From JANXQE01 sp035651635 (GTDB lineage: Bacteria > Verrucomicrobiota > Verrucomicrobiia > Limisphaerales > UBA8199): a DNA stretch of 22,308 bases. Positions 6,091 to 15,238 of this stretch are shown one piece after another. Made by a program: the position numbers and the translations under genes. Every line of letters starts with the position of its first letter. Within the stretch, counting starts at the first letter, position 1. Under the pieces are notes generated by a model, which saw nothing but the letters and a program-made list of their open reading frames with translations, made no database searches and was not told the DNA's origin. The DNA lies in the NCBI GenBank assembly GCA_035651635.1, contig DASRFK010000190.1, positions 1 through 22,308 on the forward strand, given 5' to 3'.

Positions 6091-8283
6091 TCAAGGAACC
6101 AGCGTGGCACGGAAAAACTCGGCTGGCGGCTCGTTGGTCGCGGCGGGTATAAAAAACAACAGCGTGCCGGAACCATAAATCAGGTCGAGCGTGGGGCCGG
6201 TGGTCCAATTTGTCAAATCAATGCTGGAATCGAGGCTAAATTGTTGGTCCGGCTTGCCCGCGACTCCGAAAATGTTGTCCCCATCCGCTTGAGCGTAACT
6301 TATGAATTGGATGGGGGTCAGGTCTGGCACGACCTGGCTGCGCAGGATCGTCCCTTCCAAGCCGACGGTGACCAGTTGCCCATTCTGGCTGGCGGCTCCA
6401 TAGAGGGACTGGCTGGTGATTGTGGGCACCCAGGTCCAATCCACCAGGTTCGTGCTGCTCAGCACGGTGCCATTGTTCCCCACCACAAAGCAGGTGTTGG
6501 AAAGCATGATCGCGTCATTGAGCCAATTGGTCGTGCCGCTGACCAGGGCATTCCAATTCACGCCATTGGTGCTCTTGAGCAACGTTCCCTTTTCGCCGAC
6601 GGCAAGAAACAAACCGTTCAAGCAGCGGGCGCGGAACAGCCAATTAGTCGTTCCGGAGGTCCGTTTGCTCCAGGTGCGGCCATCGCTAGTGGTCAGGATC
6701 GTGCCTTGGTCGCCGGTGGCGACAAGCAGGTTGGTTGAAGGGGCCAGACCTGAGAGGTACGAGCTGGTCGGTACCGAGATTGCGCTCCAGTTGGTTCCGT
6801 CGGGGCTGAGTAGTGCTGTGCCATTGCCGCCCACGAGGAAGAAGTTCGTTCCGAACGCGCAGGTGGCGGTCAGATCGTTGGTGGTAGGCGCAGGCTGCGC
6901 GTACCAAATTATCCCTTGAGAGCTCACGAGATTCGTGAAAACCGTGCCATCCAGATTGGTCACCAGAATCGGGATGAGAGTGTTCGGGCTGGTGATCAGG
7001 CTGCCATGATTGCCGGCGGCCAGCAGCAGGTTGGTATTGCCATCAAGACACAGAAACACCGTGTTGGTGGGCGACCCCGCCACCGAGTTGGTCAAGGGGA
7101 TGGCTTCGACGGCCCAATCGACTCCGTTTTGGCTCGTCAGGATTCGCGCATTATCTCCCGCAGCGACATATAATTGATTGGCCACAGTGACTTGCCATAA
7201 CCAGTCCCGAGACGCTGACGATGGGTCGGTCCAGAAATAATTGCGATTGGTCGAAGTGCTCTGGACCATCAGGCCATCCGCTCCGGCCACTCGGTACATG
7301 CTGTTTGTGTCATCCCAAAGCGCAGTATAGTACGTCCAGGCCGGGGCGGGCGAGGCCGTCAGCAGCGGGTTGGTTTGACGGGGCCAGGTCCCCGAATCGG
7401 TGCCGAGCCGCAGTTCTGCGTCACCGGCCAATAGGCCGGTACTATCGTTAGCAGCAATGGCATACAAGGCGTTGCTGCCGCCATTGACGTTGAAGGATTG
7501 CCAGGACGCACCGCGGTTGGTGCTAAAGATGGCCCCGCCATTGGCAGTCACCGCCCAGAATCCGGTATAGGGAAAGATTCCAGAGAAGCCCGTCCCGTTA
7601 ACCCAGGCCACACGGGTCAGATCAGCGGTTACCCCGCTGGTGCGGGAAGTCCAATGCGTTCCGTCGGGACTCGTGGCGACATACCCGCCCTCACCGGTCG
7701 TCACAAACGTCCCGGCTCCCCAGGCGACACTGAGCAGCCAGTTTGGGCTGGCATTGGGTGCGTTGGTCTGGAAGGCCCATTTGGCGCCATCGCTGCTGGA
7801 AAAGATCACCGCGTTATCTCCCACCGCCACGACCCGGTTGGAAGACACTGCGAGATCGACGAGCCAATCGGCAGTATTAAGCGAAGAAACTGTGAAGTTC
7901 GCCCCGTCATCCGAGTACCCCGCTGTCCCATTGGCCCCGACAAAGACCAGGCGGTTGCCAAAATAGCGAACCGCTTGGAGCGTGTTGGTGGTGCCGCTAT
8001 TGCGCGGAGTCCAGCCTTGGAAGCCCAACCCAGTATAAATTTGTCCCAGATCGGTAACCTGCACCGCCAGCTCGCCATTCCAAGTCATGTCCACGACGTT
8101 GTTGCCATGGGGAATGGGATTGCACCAACGCCACGTCAGCCCCGGACTGGCCTGTGCCATCATCAGGACGGCCCATGCCAGCAGGACCTTCCCAGCCGAC
8201 AATTTCAATCCGGCCAAAAAGTATCGACAGCCAGCCTCGGCACCTTTCCTGAGAGCCCGGGCCTCATTGGCGAACTTGCTCAT
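6091..8283 (-). CDS. secreted YCF48/BNR-type beta-propeller protein
   Basis: A 730-residue protein from ATG 8283. After a basic N-terminus and a signal-type hydrophobic segment ('VLLAWAVLMMAQASPG'), the whole chain is built of repeats of the form 'VGxNGTILxSxDGxxWxxxxSGTTNWLxxV'. I count about 13 blade-like units by their 'G-(D/N/E)-x-G-x-I/L/V' turns, enough for roughly two seven-bladed propellers. Such repeats are related to the photosystem II assembly factor YCF48 and to BNR/sialidase blades; in heterotrophs they are mostly extracellular and of unknown ligand. The last 80 residues ('QFSLDSSIDLTNWT...AEFFRATLVP') form the verrucomicrobial C-terminal module also seen at the left edge. The frame extends upstream to 8412 without good signal features. 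Asn/Thr/Trp-rich composition suits a secreted protein. Confidence 0.85.
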   Translation of the reverse strand: MSKFANEARALRKGAEAGCRYFLAGLKLSAGKVLLAWAVLMMAQASPGLTWRWCNPIPHGNNVVDMTWNGELAVQVTDLGQIYTGLGFQGWTPRNSGTTNTLQAVRYFGNRLVFVGANGTAGYSDDGANFTVSSLNTADWLVDLAVSSNRVVAVGDNAVIFSSSDGAKWAFQTNAPNASPNWLLSVAWGAGTFVTTGEGGYVATSPDGTHWTSRTSGVTADLTRVAWVNGTGFSGIFPYTGFWAVTANGGAIFSTNRGASWQSFNVNGGSNALYAIAANDSTGLLAGDAELRLGTDSGTWPRQTNPLLTASPAPAWTYYTALWDDTNSMYRVAGADGLMVQSTSTNRNYFWTDPSSASRDWLWQVTVANQLYVAAGDNARILTSQNGVDWAVEAIPLTNSVAGSPTNTVFLCLDGNTNLLLAAGNHGSLITSPNTLIPILVTNLDGTVFTNLVSSQGIIWYAQPAPTTNDLTATCAFGTNFFLVGGNGTALLSPDGTNWSAISVPTSSYLSGLAPSTNLLVATGDQGTILTTSDGRTWSKRTSGTTNWLFRARCLNGLFLAVGEKGTLLKSTNGVNWNALVSGTTNWLNDAIMLSNTCFVVGNNGTVLSSTNLVDWTWVPTITSQSLYGAASQNGQLVTVGLEGTILRSQVVPDLTPIQFISYAQADGDNIFGVAGKPDQQFSLDSSIDLTNWTTGPTLDLIYGSGTLLFFIPAATNEPPAEFFRATLVP

Positions 8284-8292
8284 GATCGCGAG

Positions 8293-8321
8293 CATACTAC
8301 CTGCGCGGGCCCCTTTCGTCG
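8293..8321 (-). promoter_or_regulatory. weak promoter candidate upstream of the beta-propeller gene
   Basis: On the minus strand TCGACG (4 of 6 to TTGACA) is separated by 17 bases from TAGTAT (4 of 6 to TATAAT), the latter about 10 bases before ATG 8283. If real, the leader is very short. It overlaps the N-terminal extension of the longer frame and so favours the 8283 start. Confidence 0.25.
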
Positions 8322-8530
8322 AGGCTCCAGGGTTCGATGGGTTCGATCCAGCCACGGTCTCCCGAATCAAAGCCGTCACCGGCTGCTGGGTTAACCCCAT
8401 AGCCGAGGACATCCCAGAACCACAGGTTTAGAAGTGAGTGCCGCCTGGCGACGTCAGGCCGTAATCTTGCTTTGAGGTCTTTCGTGGAGGCGACCGCAAC
8501 GAGCGGTCCTGCCGCTGGAAGGGTGTCGTA

Positions 8531-9217
8531 ATGCGCGTTCTGGTCATCGATATTGGAGGGTCTCACGTTAAAGTCTTCGCGGGATCCAAACGTAAAGTGA
8601 CCGAGATTCCATCCGGCCGGTTCATGACGCCCCAAAAACTCCTGCCGGCGCTGAAGAAAGTGATCGATGGCTGGAAATACGATCGTGTGTCGATTGGTTA
8701 TCCTGGCCGGGTTCGACGAAACTCAATCGAGGAAGACGCCCCGAACCTGGGCCCGGGTTGGAGATGTTTCGATTTCCGCAGAGTCCTCCGCAAGCCCGTG
8801 AAAATTCTGAATGACGCCGCGATGCAAGCCTTAGGCAGTTATCATGGGGGACGAATGCTGTTTCTGGGATTGGGAACGGGCTTGGGCTCGACTTTGATCC
8901 TCGAAGGAGTCGTGCACGCCATGGAACTCGGGGATCTGCCTTTTCGCCGGGGTCGGCCTTATGCTGATTACCTGGGCAAAGCGGGATTGGAACGACTCGG
9001 GCACAAGCAGTGGGTGCGGCATGTCAAAACTACGCTCCGCCAACTCAAAGCCGCCCTGCAAGTGGATTACGTGGTGCTGGGCGGGGGCAAGGCGAAGCTG
9101 GTCGGCGCCTTGCCGGCCGGTGTGCTGCGCGGCGAAAACGCGAATGCGTTTGACGGCGGGGTTCAGGCCTGGGAAGAAGTGATGCGGTCGACTCGGCCGA
9201 AGTTTGCTTTCGCTTAG
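8531..9217 (+). CDS. ROK-family sugar kinase, polyphosphate-glucokinase-like
   Basis: A 228-residue actin-fold (ASKHA) kinase. The first phosphate loop DIGGSHVK is at residues 7-14, 'SIGYPGRV' corresponds to the family's 'GITYPGVV', 'LNDAAMQALGSY' carries the catalytic Asp (N94-D95), and the second phosphate loop is GLGTGLGS (113-120). 'VVLGGGKAK' near residue 180 matches the adenosine motif. The overall size and absence of the ROK zinc cluster fit polyphosphate glucokinases, which phosphorylate glucose from polyphosphate or ATP, but polyphosphate use is not provable from sequence. Oddity: the 'E-x-G-H' sugar-binding motif reads MELGDLP, with Asp in place of His. GGAAGG eight bases upstream of ATG 8531 supports the start. 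It forms a bicistron with the HAD gene 15 bases downstream. Confidence 0.78.
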   Translation: MRVLVIDIGGSHVKVFAGSKRKVTEIPSGRFMTPQKLLPALKKVIDGWKYDRVSIGYPGRVRRNSIEEDAPNLGPGWRCFDFRRVLRKPVKILNDAAMQALGSYHGGRMLFLGLGTGLGSTLILEGVVHAMELGDLPFRRGRPYADYLGKAGLERLGHKQWVRHVKTTLRQLKAALQVDYVVLGGGKAKLVGALPAGVLRGENANAFDGGVQAWEEVMRSTRPKFAFA

Positions 9218-9232
9218 AGATGGAGGCGTTGC

Positions 9233-9976
9233 ATGCAAGCACAAGATCCAAGGGGTTTTAACCAACGCAACAACGGACATTTTCAGGCGTTGGCTTGCGA
9301 TTACGATGGCACGATCGCCCGCGACGGCGTCGTCGCACCGGCAACGGTCGAGGCGCTCCGGACTCTGCGCGCCTCAGGCCGAAACCTCTTGCTGGTAACC
9401 GGGCGGCGGCTCGATGAATTGCTGTGCATTTTCAACCACCCGGAATTGTTTGAGCGCATCGTGGCTGAAAATGGCGCTGTGCTCTACCGGCCGCACACGC
9501 GAGAATTTTTGGATTTGAGCGGCCCGCCACCGGCCAGGTTTGTCGAGTTGTTGCGCGAGCGCGGAGTGCGGCCCTTGGAGATTGGACGGGTGATTGTGGC
9601 CACTCGTGAACCCCAGCAAGTGGCGGTACTGGAAGTGATTCGCACCCTCGGGTTGGAATTACAAGTGATCTTCAATAAAGGCGCGGTCATGGTCCTGCCC
9701 AGCGGAGTAAACAAAGCCACCGGCCTCAAACGCGCGCTCGAAGAATTAAGCCTCGGGCCGGAATCGGTTGTGGCGGTCGGGGATGCGGAAAACGATCACG
9801 CCTTTTTCGACTTTTGTGGGTTTTCAGTTGCTGTGGCCAATGCCCTGCCCGCCGTCCAGGAACACGCGGATTTCACCACAGCCGCCCCGAACGGCGCCGG
9901 GGTCGTGGAATTGATCCACGCTCTGATGCAAAGCGGGCTCCAGCCCAAGCGACGGGTTGACGCGCGGGCGGAGTAG
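9233..9976 (+). CDS. HAD-IIB family phosphatase (Cof-like)
   Basis: A 247-residue cytoplasmic HAD hydrolase. Motif I is DYDGT (D23, D25), motif II VTGR (55-58), motif III the lysine in 'GVNKATGLKRAL', and motif IV GDAEND (183-188). A C2-type cap domain lies between motifs II and III, which places it in subfamily IIB with Cof-type sugar phosphatases, phosphomannomutases and sucrose/trehalose phosphatases. The substrate is probably a phosphosugar; 'GDAENDHAFF' near the end is typical of the Cof group. A GGAGG at 9221-9225 precedes ATG 9233 at good distance. Its position directly after a glucokinase-like gene suggests that the pair manages a sugar-phosphate pool, with one enzyme adding and the other removing phosphate. 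That link is inference. Confidence 0.85.
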   Translation: MQAQDPRGFNQRNNGHFQALACDYDGTIARDGVVAPATVEALRTLRASGRNLLLVTGRRLDELLCIFNHPELFERIVAENGAVLYRPHTREFLDLSGPPPARFVELLRERGVRPLEIGRVIVATREPQQVAVLEVIRTLGLELQVIFNKGAVMVLPSGVNKATGLKRALEELSLGPESVVAVGDAENDHAFFDFCGFSVAVANALPAVQEHADFTTAAPNGAGVVELIHALMQSGLQPKRRVDARAE

Positions 9977-10163
9977 CTCGGAGGTCTCGTGGCAGTCTTC
10001 GTTCGGGGAGGATCAACGGGATCAGTCTGTACTGGCGTTGCCAGGTCGAGTCGGGCATAACAGAGGATATGGGAAGGCTATCTTTCCGCCGCCTTTCACG
10101 ACGTCTGGCTTGATTCCACCGAACGAGCCCATTCCCCCAACCGTCTGCTGAACCCTTGTCAAA

Positions 10164-11744
10164 ATGAAAAAGAGCCCCGCAGAAAACCTCGGTCGCACCT
10201 CTAACGCAACTCAATCAATCCCGGTCACGCGTCGAAAATTTCTGTTGGCGGGCGGAGCGGCCGCGACGGCGTTCGTCGTGGCGCCTCGGCATGTGTTGGG
10301 CGGTCCCGGATTTGTGGCTCCCAGCGAGAAAGTCACTTTGGCCTACATCGGTTGCGGCACGCAAGGGTTGCGGGAGATGCTGGGCCTGCTGAGCATGAAC
10401 GAGATCCAAATCGTGGCTGTATGCGACCCGGTCAAGGATGGACGCGATTATGTGGATTGGTCAAAGGACGGCTTGCGCAATGACATCGCCAAAGCCTTGA
10501 ACAAGCCGGACTGGCGCAGGGATAAGCCCTGGATCCCCGGCGGCCGCGACGTGGCTCGGGATATCATTGAAACCGCCTATGGCAATCAGAAGCGCACGGG
10601 CAAGTTCAATGGCTGCGCCACGTACGTCGATTTCCGTGAGCTCCTGGAAAAGGAAAAAGACCTGCATGCGGTCAAGGTCATGACGCCCGATCATCTGCAC
10701 GCCACTGTTTCGGTGGCGGCCATGAACAAAGGCAAGCACGTGATGATGCACAAGCCCCTGGCCAATCGCTTGCACGAAGCGCGCCTGGTCCTCCAGACCG
10801 CGCGACAGTCGGGCGTGGCAACGCACTTTCTGCCCGCCAGTGACGGCGCCGAGGTGCGGAAGGTCAAAGGGTGGATTGACGCGGGGGCAATCGGCACTCT
10901 GCGCGAAATTCACAATTGGTCCAATCGGCCGGTTTGGCCGCAATACGCACAGGTGCCCACCGACCAGCCGCCCATTCCTCAAGAGTTCGACTGGCAACTC
11001 TGGCTGGGGCCCTCGCTCGACCGACCGTACCATCCCCACTTCACCAACGCGGTGTTCCGCGGTTGGTACGAATTCGGGGGCGGCGCGCTCGCGGACATGG
11101 GCCACTACAGCCTGTGGCCGGTGTTTCAGCTCTTCGAACTCGACTCGCCGTTCGCCGTCGAGTCCCGCCCGACTCATATCTGCTCGATGAACGATCATGT
11201 GCCTCATAAGGTTCAAAATGACTATTCCTTCCCGGCCAGCTGCACGGTTCGATTTCAGTTCACCGCCAGGGCCAGCCGGCCGGCTATAGATTTATTCTGG
11301 TACGACGGCTCGATTAAGCCGCCCGCACCCGACGAGTTAGGAGACGCCGACCTGGACGCGGAGGGGCTCATGTTTGTCGGCGATAAGGGCAAAATCCTCT
11401 GCGGGTTCCGTGGCGAAGACCCCAGGATTCTATCTGGAAACAAAAGTGCGGAAAGTCAGGCCGATGCCGCATCGGCCAAGCCCCAACGCGCGGGTCCGCG
11501 CCGGACCGAGGCTGTGGCGCTGTGGGTTGCCGCCTGCAAAGGCGGACCACACACCTACGGCGATTTTCTGTTGGCGGGGCCCATCTCGGACGCGTTTACT
11601 CTGGGCGCCGTTTCCTTGCGCATGGGTGGCAAACGTTTGCGGTTTGATTCGGCCAAAGCTCGCATTACCAACGTCGAACAAGCGAATCAGTACCTGACCC
11701 GCGAATACCGCAAAGGATGGGAACTGCCAATCCCCAGCGCCTAA
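10164..11744 (+). CDS. Tat-exported Gfo/Idh/MocA family oxidoreductase
   Basis: A 526-residue NAD(P)-dependent oxidoreductase. A twin-arginine signal (TRRKFLLAGG, residues 22-31, then a hydrophobic stretch to about 45) directs the folded enzyme across the inner membrane. The Rossmann nucleotide site is GCGTQG (63-68), and the usual E-K-P motif appears as MHKPLA (H196-K197-P198), a variant seen in PVC-group members. 'DWQLWLGP', 'FRGWYEFGGGALADMGHY' and the C-terminal 'VGDKGKILC' are typical of the large subfamily abundant in Planctomycetes and Verrucomicrobia that acts on sugars or inositols. The substrate is unknown. No clear ribosome site precedes ATG 10164. Its stop overlaps the opposing rarD stop by 4 bases. 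Confidence 0.9.
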   Translation: MKKSPAENLGRTSNATQSIPVTRRKFLLAGGAAATAFVVAPRHVLGGPGFVAPSEKVTLAYIGCGTQGLREMLGLLSMNEIQIVAVCDPVKDGRDYVDWSKDGLRNDIAKALNKPDWRRDKPWIPGGRDVARDIIETAYGNQKRTGKFNGCATYVDFRELLEKEKDLHAVKVMTPDHLHATVSVAAMNKGKHVMMHKPLANRLHEARLVLQTARQSGVATHFLPASDGAEVRKVKGWIDAGAIGTLREIHNWSNRPVWPQYAQVPTDQPPIPQEFDWQLWLGPSLDRPYHPHFTNAVFRGWYEFGGGALADMGHYSLWPVFQLFELDSPFAVESRPTHICSMNDHVPHKVQNDYSFPASCTVRFQFTARASRPAIDLFWYDGSIKPPAPDELGDADLDAEGLMFVGDKGKILCGFRGEDPRILSGNKSAESQADAASAKPQRAGPRRTEAVALWVAACKGGPHTYGDFLLAGPISDAFTLGAVSLRMGGKRLRFDSAKARITNVEQANQYLTREYRKGWELPIPSA

Positions 11745-12679
11745 TCCAGCTCGTCGCCAATTGGCTGGGGCGTGCGGTTCCACAGAGAGTCCGCCACGTA
11801 AACGCCGATCGCCAGCCAGCAAATCGCGAAGCTGCCAAGCTTGGCACGGTCGAGCGGTTCACGGAAGAGGCAGGTGGCGACCAGGAACTGCAGCGTCGGG
11901 CCCACGTACTGCAAGAAGCCCATCGTCGAAAGCTGAAGTCGCCTCAGTGCCGCTCCGAAGCAAAGCAGGGGCACCGCGGTGATCACCCCTGAGAGCGAAA
12001 GAACCCCCAGTGTCCTAAACGGAACCGAGGCTGTCGGCCCAAAGGCGAGCATGACCGCCGCGGCTGGAAATAGAATAGCGGACTCGATCATCAGGCCGTG
12101 CAGGGAATTGATGTCCACGGCTTTGCGGACCAGGCCGTAGAAACCGAAAGACCCGGCCAGCGAGAGCGCCAGCCAGGGAAACCCCGCGCCGCGTATGGCC
12201 AGATTAAGTACCGCCCCCGCCGCAATGAGCACAGCCACCCACTGCCAGCCCCGCAAGCGCTCCCCCAGGAACAGCATCCCCAGTGCGATCGACAGCAGGG
12301 GATTGATAAAATAACCCAGACTCGCTTGAAGCAACTGTTTCGTCGACACCGAGTAGATGAACAACAACCAGTTCAGCGCAATCAGCAGCGCGCCGGCCGA
12401 GAGCAGCGCGACTTTCCGCCAACTGCGCAAGGCGGGGACAATGTATCGCCACTCGGCGCGCGCGGAGACGACGATAGCCAGGAAAAAAGCCGACCAGATA
12501 ATACGATGGTAGAGAATCGTAATGGGTGGCACGCTCGAAAGAGCGCGAAAGTACAACGGAATAAACCCCCAAATCGCATACGCACTTAGGGCGTATGCCA
12601 GTCCGGCTCGTGAGGCGCCAAGCCGGCCGCCGCTCGCGACTGCGGGCGGTACGCTCGGGCGATCGAGAATTTGAGCCAT
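11741..12679 (-). CDS. rarD: RarD/EamA-family permease
   Basis: A 312-residue inner-membrane protein of about ten spans (two EamA repeats). It matches E. coli RarD along its length: 'YAIWGFIPLYFRAL', 'ILYHRIIWS', 'NWLLFIYSV', 'QASLGYFINPLLSIALGMLFLGERLR', 'FYGLVRK', 'TAVPLLCFGAALRRLQLSTMGFLQYVGPTLQFL'. RarD was named for chloramphenicol sensitivity, but its physiological substrate is unknown; it belongs to the drug/metabolite transporter superfamily. The N-terminal ~25 residues before the first span are polar and not conserved. The gene lies downstream of the sensor kinase on the same strand with 168 bases between, where a promoter candidate is seen. Its end overlaps the Gfo/Idh/MocA gene by 4 bases. 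Confidence 0.9.
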   Translation of the reverse strand: MAQILDRPSVPPAVASGGRLGASRAGLAYALSAYAIWGFIPLYFRALSSVPPITILYHRIIWSAFFLAIVVSARAEWRYIVPALRSWRKVALLSAGALLIALNWLLFIYSVSTKQLLQASLGYFINPLLSIALGMLFLGERLRGWQWVAVLIAAGAVLNLAIRGAGFPWLALSLAGSFGFYGLVRKAVDINSLHGLMIESAILFPAAAVMLAFGPTASVPFRTLGVLSLSGVITAVPLLCFGAALRRLQLSTMGFLQYVGPTLQFLVATCLFREPLDRAKLGSFAICWLAIGVYVADSLWNRTPQPIGDELD

Positions 12680-12790
12680 CGGTTCAGGTAGTGGTCGACT
12701 GACGCCGCCGCTAATGCCTCGGTTCAGATCGGCCGGCCGGTAAGTCCTGGTTTCATCCGAATCATAGAATTGTCGTTCCTGAAGCTCGTC

Positions 12791-12818
12791 ATAGTAGCAC
12801 GAAGTTGGAAGAATCCAA
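12791..12818 (-). promoter_or_regulatory. promoter candidate for rarD
   Basis: On the minus strand TTGGAT (12818-12813), 16 bases and TACTAT (12796-12791) form a plausible -35/-10 pair. It gives a leader of about 105 nt before ATG 12679. The same hexamer style (TTGGAC ... TACTAT) is found upstream of the sensor kinase. Confidence 0.3.
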
Positions 12819-12847
12819 AGCGTCAGACAACGGGGCGCCGTCTTTTG

Positions 12848-15208
12848 TCAGACTGAGACGTCCGCCGCCAGGGGAGCCGCGTCGAGAGCGCAGCGCACAG
12901 CCTGGGCGAGCGTCACGTGCGTGTAAGGTTTCTGCAGAAAAGCCGCCCGGCCGTTGCGCACAAACGCGGTGTCCAGGTTATCCATGCTGTAGCCGCTGGC
13001 GAAGACAATTTTAAGTTTCGGTTTCGTGGCCAGTAGTTTTTGCGCCAGATCCATTCCGGAGATTCCTTCGGGCATGACCACGTCCGTCAAGACCAGGTCG
13101 ATGGCAGCCTGATGATTTTCCCAAACGAGCAACGCCTCGCGGCCGGAACTGGCCTCCAGAATGTGGTAACCGCAATCCTGCAGGATCACGTGAGCCATGT
13201 CCCGCAGCACCGGCTCGTCTTCGACAATCAAAATAGTTTCCCGGCCGCCGCGGACCTCTGAATCAGGGGTGGTTTGTGCCGCTTTGGCCTCCACGGGTGT
13301 CGTGTTGGCGGGAAAGAAAACGCTGAAAGTCGAACCTTTGCCCACTTGGCTGGCGACATCGAGCCAGCCTTCGTGTTGTTTCGTGATGCCGTAAACCGTG
13401 GCCAGCCCCAGGCCGGTGCCTTTGCCGATTTCCTTCGTGGTAAAGAAAGGCTCGAAAATCCGTGCCATCGTGTCCGGGTCCATGCCGCAGCCGGTGTCGG
13501 TTACCGCCAGGCGAACAAAGGAGCCCGGGCGCGATTCAGGATGGGCTTGGATGTAAGCATCCCCCACTTCGAGATGGGTCGTGCTAATGGTGAGAGACCC
13601 GCCTTGGGGCATGGCGTCGCGAGCGTTGACCGCCAGGTTCATGAGGATCTGTTCAATCATGCCGGGGTCCGCCATTACCAACGGGATTTCTGCTGGCGGC
13701 TGAAATTGCAGCCGGATCGTTTCGCCCAGCAGGCGCTCCAGCATTTTGGTCATGTGCCCCACAATTTCGCGTAAGTCCACCAGCTTGGGTTGCATCACGT
13801 TTTTGCGGCTGAACATGAGCAACTGACGGGTTAGATTGGCGGCGCGTTCCGCCGCAAAGTAAATCGCCTGCGCCGATTCAAGCAGGTCCTGCCTTTGCCC
13901 CGATTTGGCCAGGAGCATGCCCGAGTGGCCCTGGATGATGGTCAGCATGTTGTTGAAATCGTGTGCGACTCCGGCGGCCAGTTGGCCGACGGATTCCATC
14001 TTTTGAGACTGGCGCAGCTGCGCTTCCAGGCTTAAGCGGTCGGTGATGTCCTCAACATAAGCGTGGACTACCTGGCTGGTGTGCACCGGATGGAACATCC
14101 ACGCAAAGGTCCGGCCTTCGAGTTTTGTTTCGAGATTGACCCGGCTTTGGCTGTTTTCCAAACACGTCTTGACGATCGAACGAATATTCGACGGCAAAAT
14201 CCCTTGCGGATGGTCCAAACCGATGGCCTGAGCGAGCTCGGCTGCCGCTGGATTGAAGTAGGTTAAGGCCCCGTCTTGGGCCAATTCCATCGCTGGATTC
14301 GGATTAAGCCGCGCGAAAGCAGCGAGTTTTTCCAGTTCCGCTTCGGCCCGTTTGCGCGCCGCAGCCATCGCGAGCACGGTCGCCACCGCCAGAAGAAAAT
14401 GAACCTCGTCCTCGGTAAATTTTCGACGGTGCGTCGTATGGGCTCCCAACACTCCGAAAGCCTGGCCTTGTTCGGCGATGGCCACCGTGACGCTGCTGAC
14501 CACCCCATGCGAGCTGAGCAAAAGCGTCGCTCCGAAACGGGTCTCGGTTTGGGGATCATCCGCCACCACCGGTTCGCCCGCGCTGAGCGTGAAACCAGGC
14601 TGCGTGTTCGGGTCGGCGGCGAAGCTGGCTTTGCCGACCAGTCCCTGCTTCCAGCCCACCCCCGCACATAAGCGCAAGCGGTTGTCCCGCTGCAGTTCCA
14701 GCACGCACGAGTATTCCACCTCCAAAGTCTGGGCGACCAGGATGGATGCCTGGTTGAGCAGAGCATTGAAATCGTTGCTCACCAGCGCGAATTGGCCCAG
14801 GGCGCTGACAACCGTTTGCTGCAGTGACCGCGCGATCAATGTTTTCTCGGCCTGCTCGCGTTCTTTAACCCGATTTTCCAGCGAAGCGGCGAGGTTATCA
14901 AAGGTGCGGGCCAACTCGCCCAGTTCGGTGCGGTCATGATGCAGGCCCGTGCGGCTGGTCAGGTCCCCGGCGGCCAATTGCCGCGCCGCCCGGTACAACT
15001 CGCGCACCTGACGCAAGACGAAGAGCTCGCCGCCGAACCAGGCCGCCCCCAGCGAAAGCAGGCCGATAATTCCTGCCAGCAGCATCCAGGGCAAGTCCTG
15101 TTCCGTCCCGGTCGTGCGCACGAGCAGGTACATCAACCCCCACGCCGGCGCGATCGCCAGGAAGACAATACCCACCAGCCTCGCCCGCAAACTCGAAAAG
15201 CGAATCAT
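12848..15208 (-). CDS. membrane hybrid sensor histidine kinase (HAMP-GAF-PAS-HisKA-HATPase-REC)
   Basis: A 786-residue signalling protein. Two hydrophobic helices (about residues 11-30 and 41-60) are separated by only ten residues, so there is almost no periplasmic sensor. A HAMP linker follows (about 64-118), then a GAF domain (about 140-285) and a PAS domain (about 300-385). The kinase core has the phospho-acceptor H416 in GVAHDFNNML and the ATPase boxes NLAVNARDA (N), DTGCGMD (G1), FEPFFTTK (F) and GTGLGLATV (G2). A C-terminal receiver follows, with LVLTDVVMP (D709) and the conserved Lys in LQKPY. Input is therefore probably cytoplasmic. No separate output regulator is adjacent, so the phosphorelay partner is elsewhere. 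ATG 15208 is preferred: a promoter-like -10 box lies between it and the in-frame TTG at 15268. Confidence 0.9.
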   Translation of the reverse strand: MIRFSSLRARLVGIVFLAIAPAWGLMYLLVRTTGTEQDLPWMLLAGIIGLLSLGAAWFGGELFVLRQVRELYRAARQLAAGDLTSRTGLHHDRTELGELARTFDNLAASLENRVKEREQAEKTLIARSLQQTVVSALGQFALVSNDFNALLNQASILVAQTLEVEYSCVLELQRDNRLRLCAGVGWKQGLVGKASFAADPNTQPGFTLSAGEPVVADDPQTETRFGATLLLSSHGVVSSVTVAIAEQGQAFGVLGAHTTHRRKFTEDEVHFLLAVATVLAMAAARKRAEAELEKLAAFARLNPNPAMELAQDGALTYFNPAAAELAQAIGLDHPQGILPSNIRSIVKTCLENSQSRVNLETKLEGRTFAWMFHPVHTSQVVHAYVEDITDRLSLEAQLRQSQKMESVGQLAAGVAHDFNNMLTIIQGHSGMLLAKSGQRQDLLESAQAIYFAAERAANLTRQLLMFSRKNVMQPKLVDLREIVGHMTKMLERLLGETIRLQFQPPAEIPLVMADPGMIEQILMNLAVNARDAMPQGGSLTISTTHLEVGDAYIQAHPESRPGSFVRLAVTDTGCGMDPDTMARIFEPFFTTKEIGKGTGLGLATVYGITKQHEGWLDVASQVGKGSTFSVFFPANTTPVEAKAAQTTPDSEVRGGRETILIVEDEPVLRDMAHVILQDCGYHILEASSGREALLVWENHQAAIDLVLTDVVMPEGISGMDLAQKLLATKPKLKIVFASGYSMDNLDTAFVRNGRAAFLQKPYTHVTLAQAVRCALDAAPLAADVSV

Positions 15209-15238
15209 GGTTTTTAACGCGCGGAGATCGGTCAGCGG

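Noticed and set aside
7498..8394. 298-codon plus-strand frame
   Set aside because: Shadow of the beta-propeller gene on the other strand; the repeats of that gene explain its long open frame.
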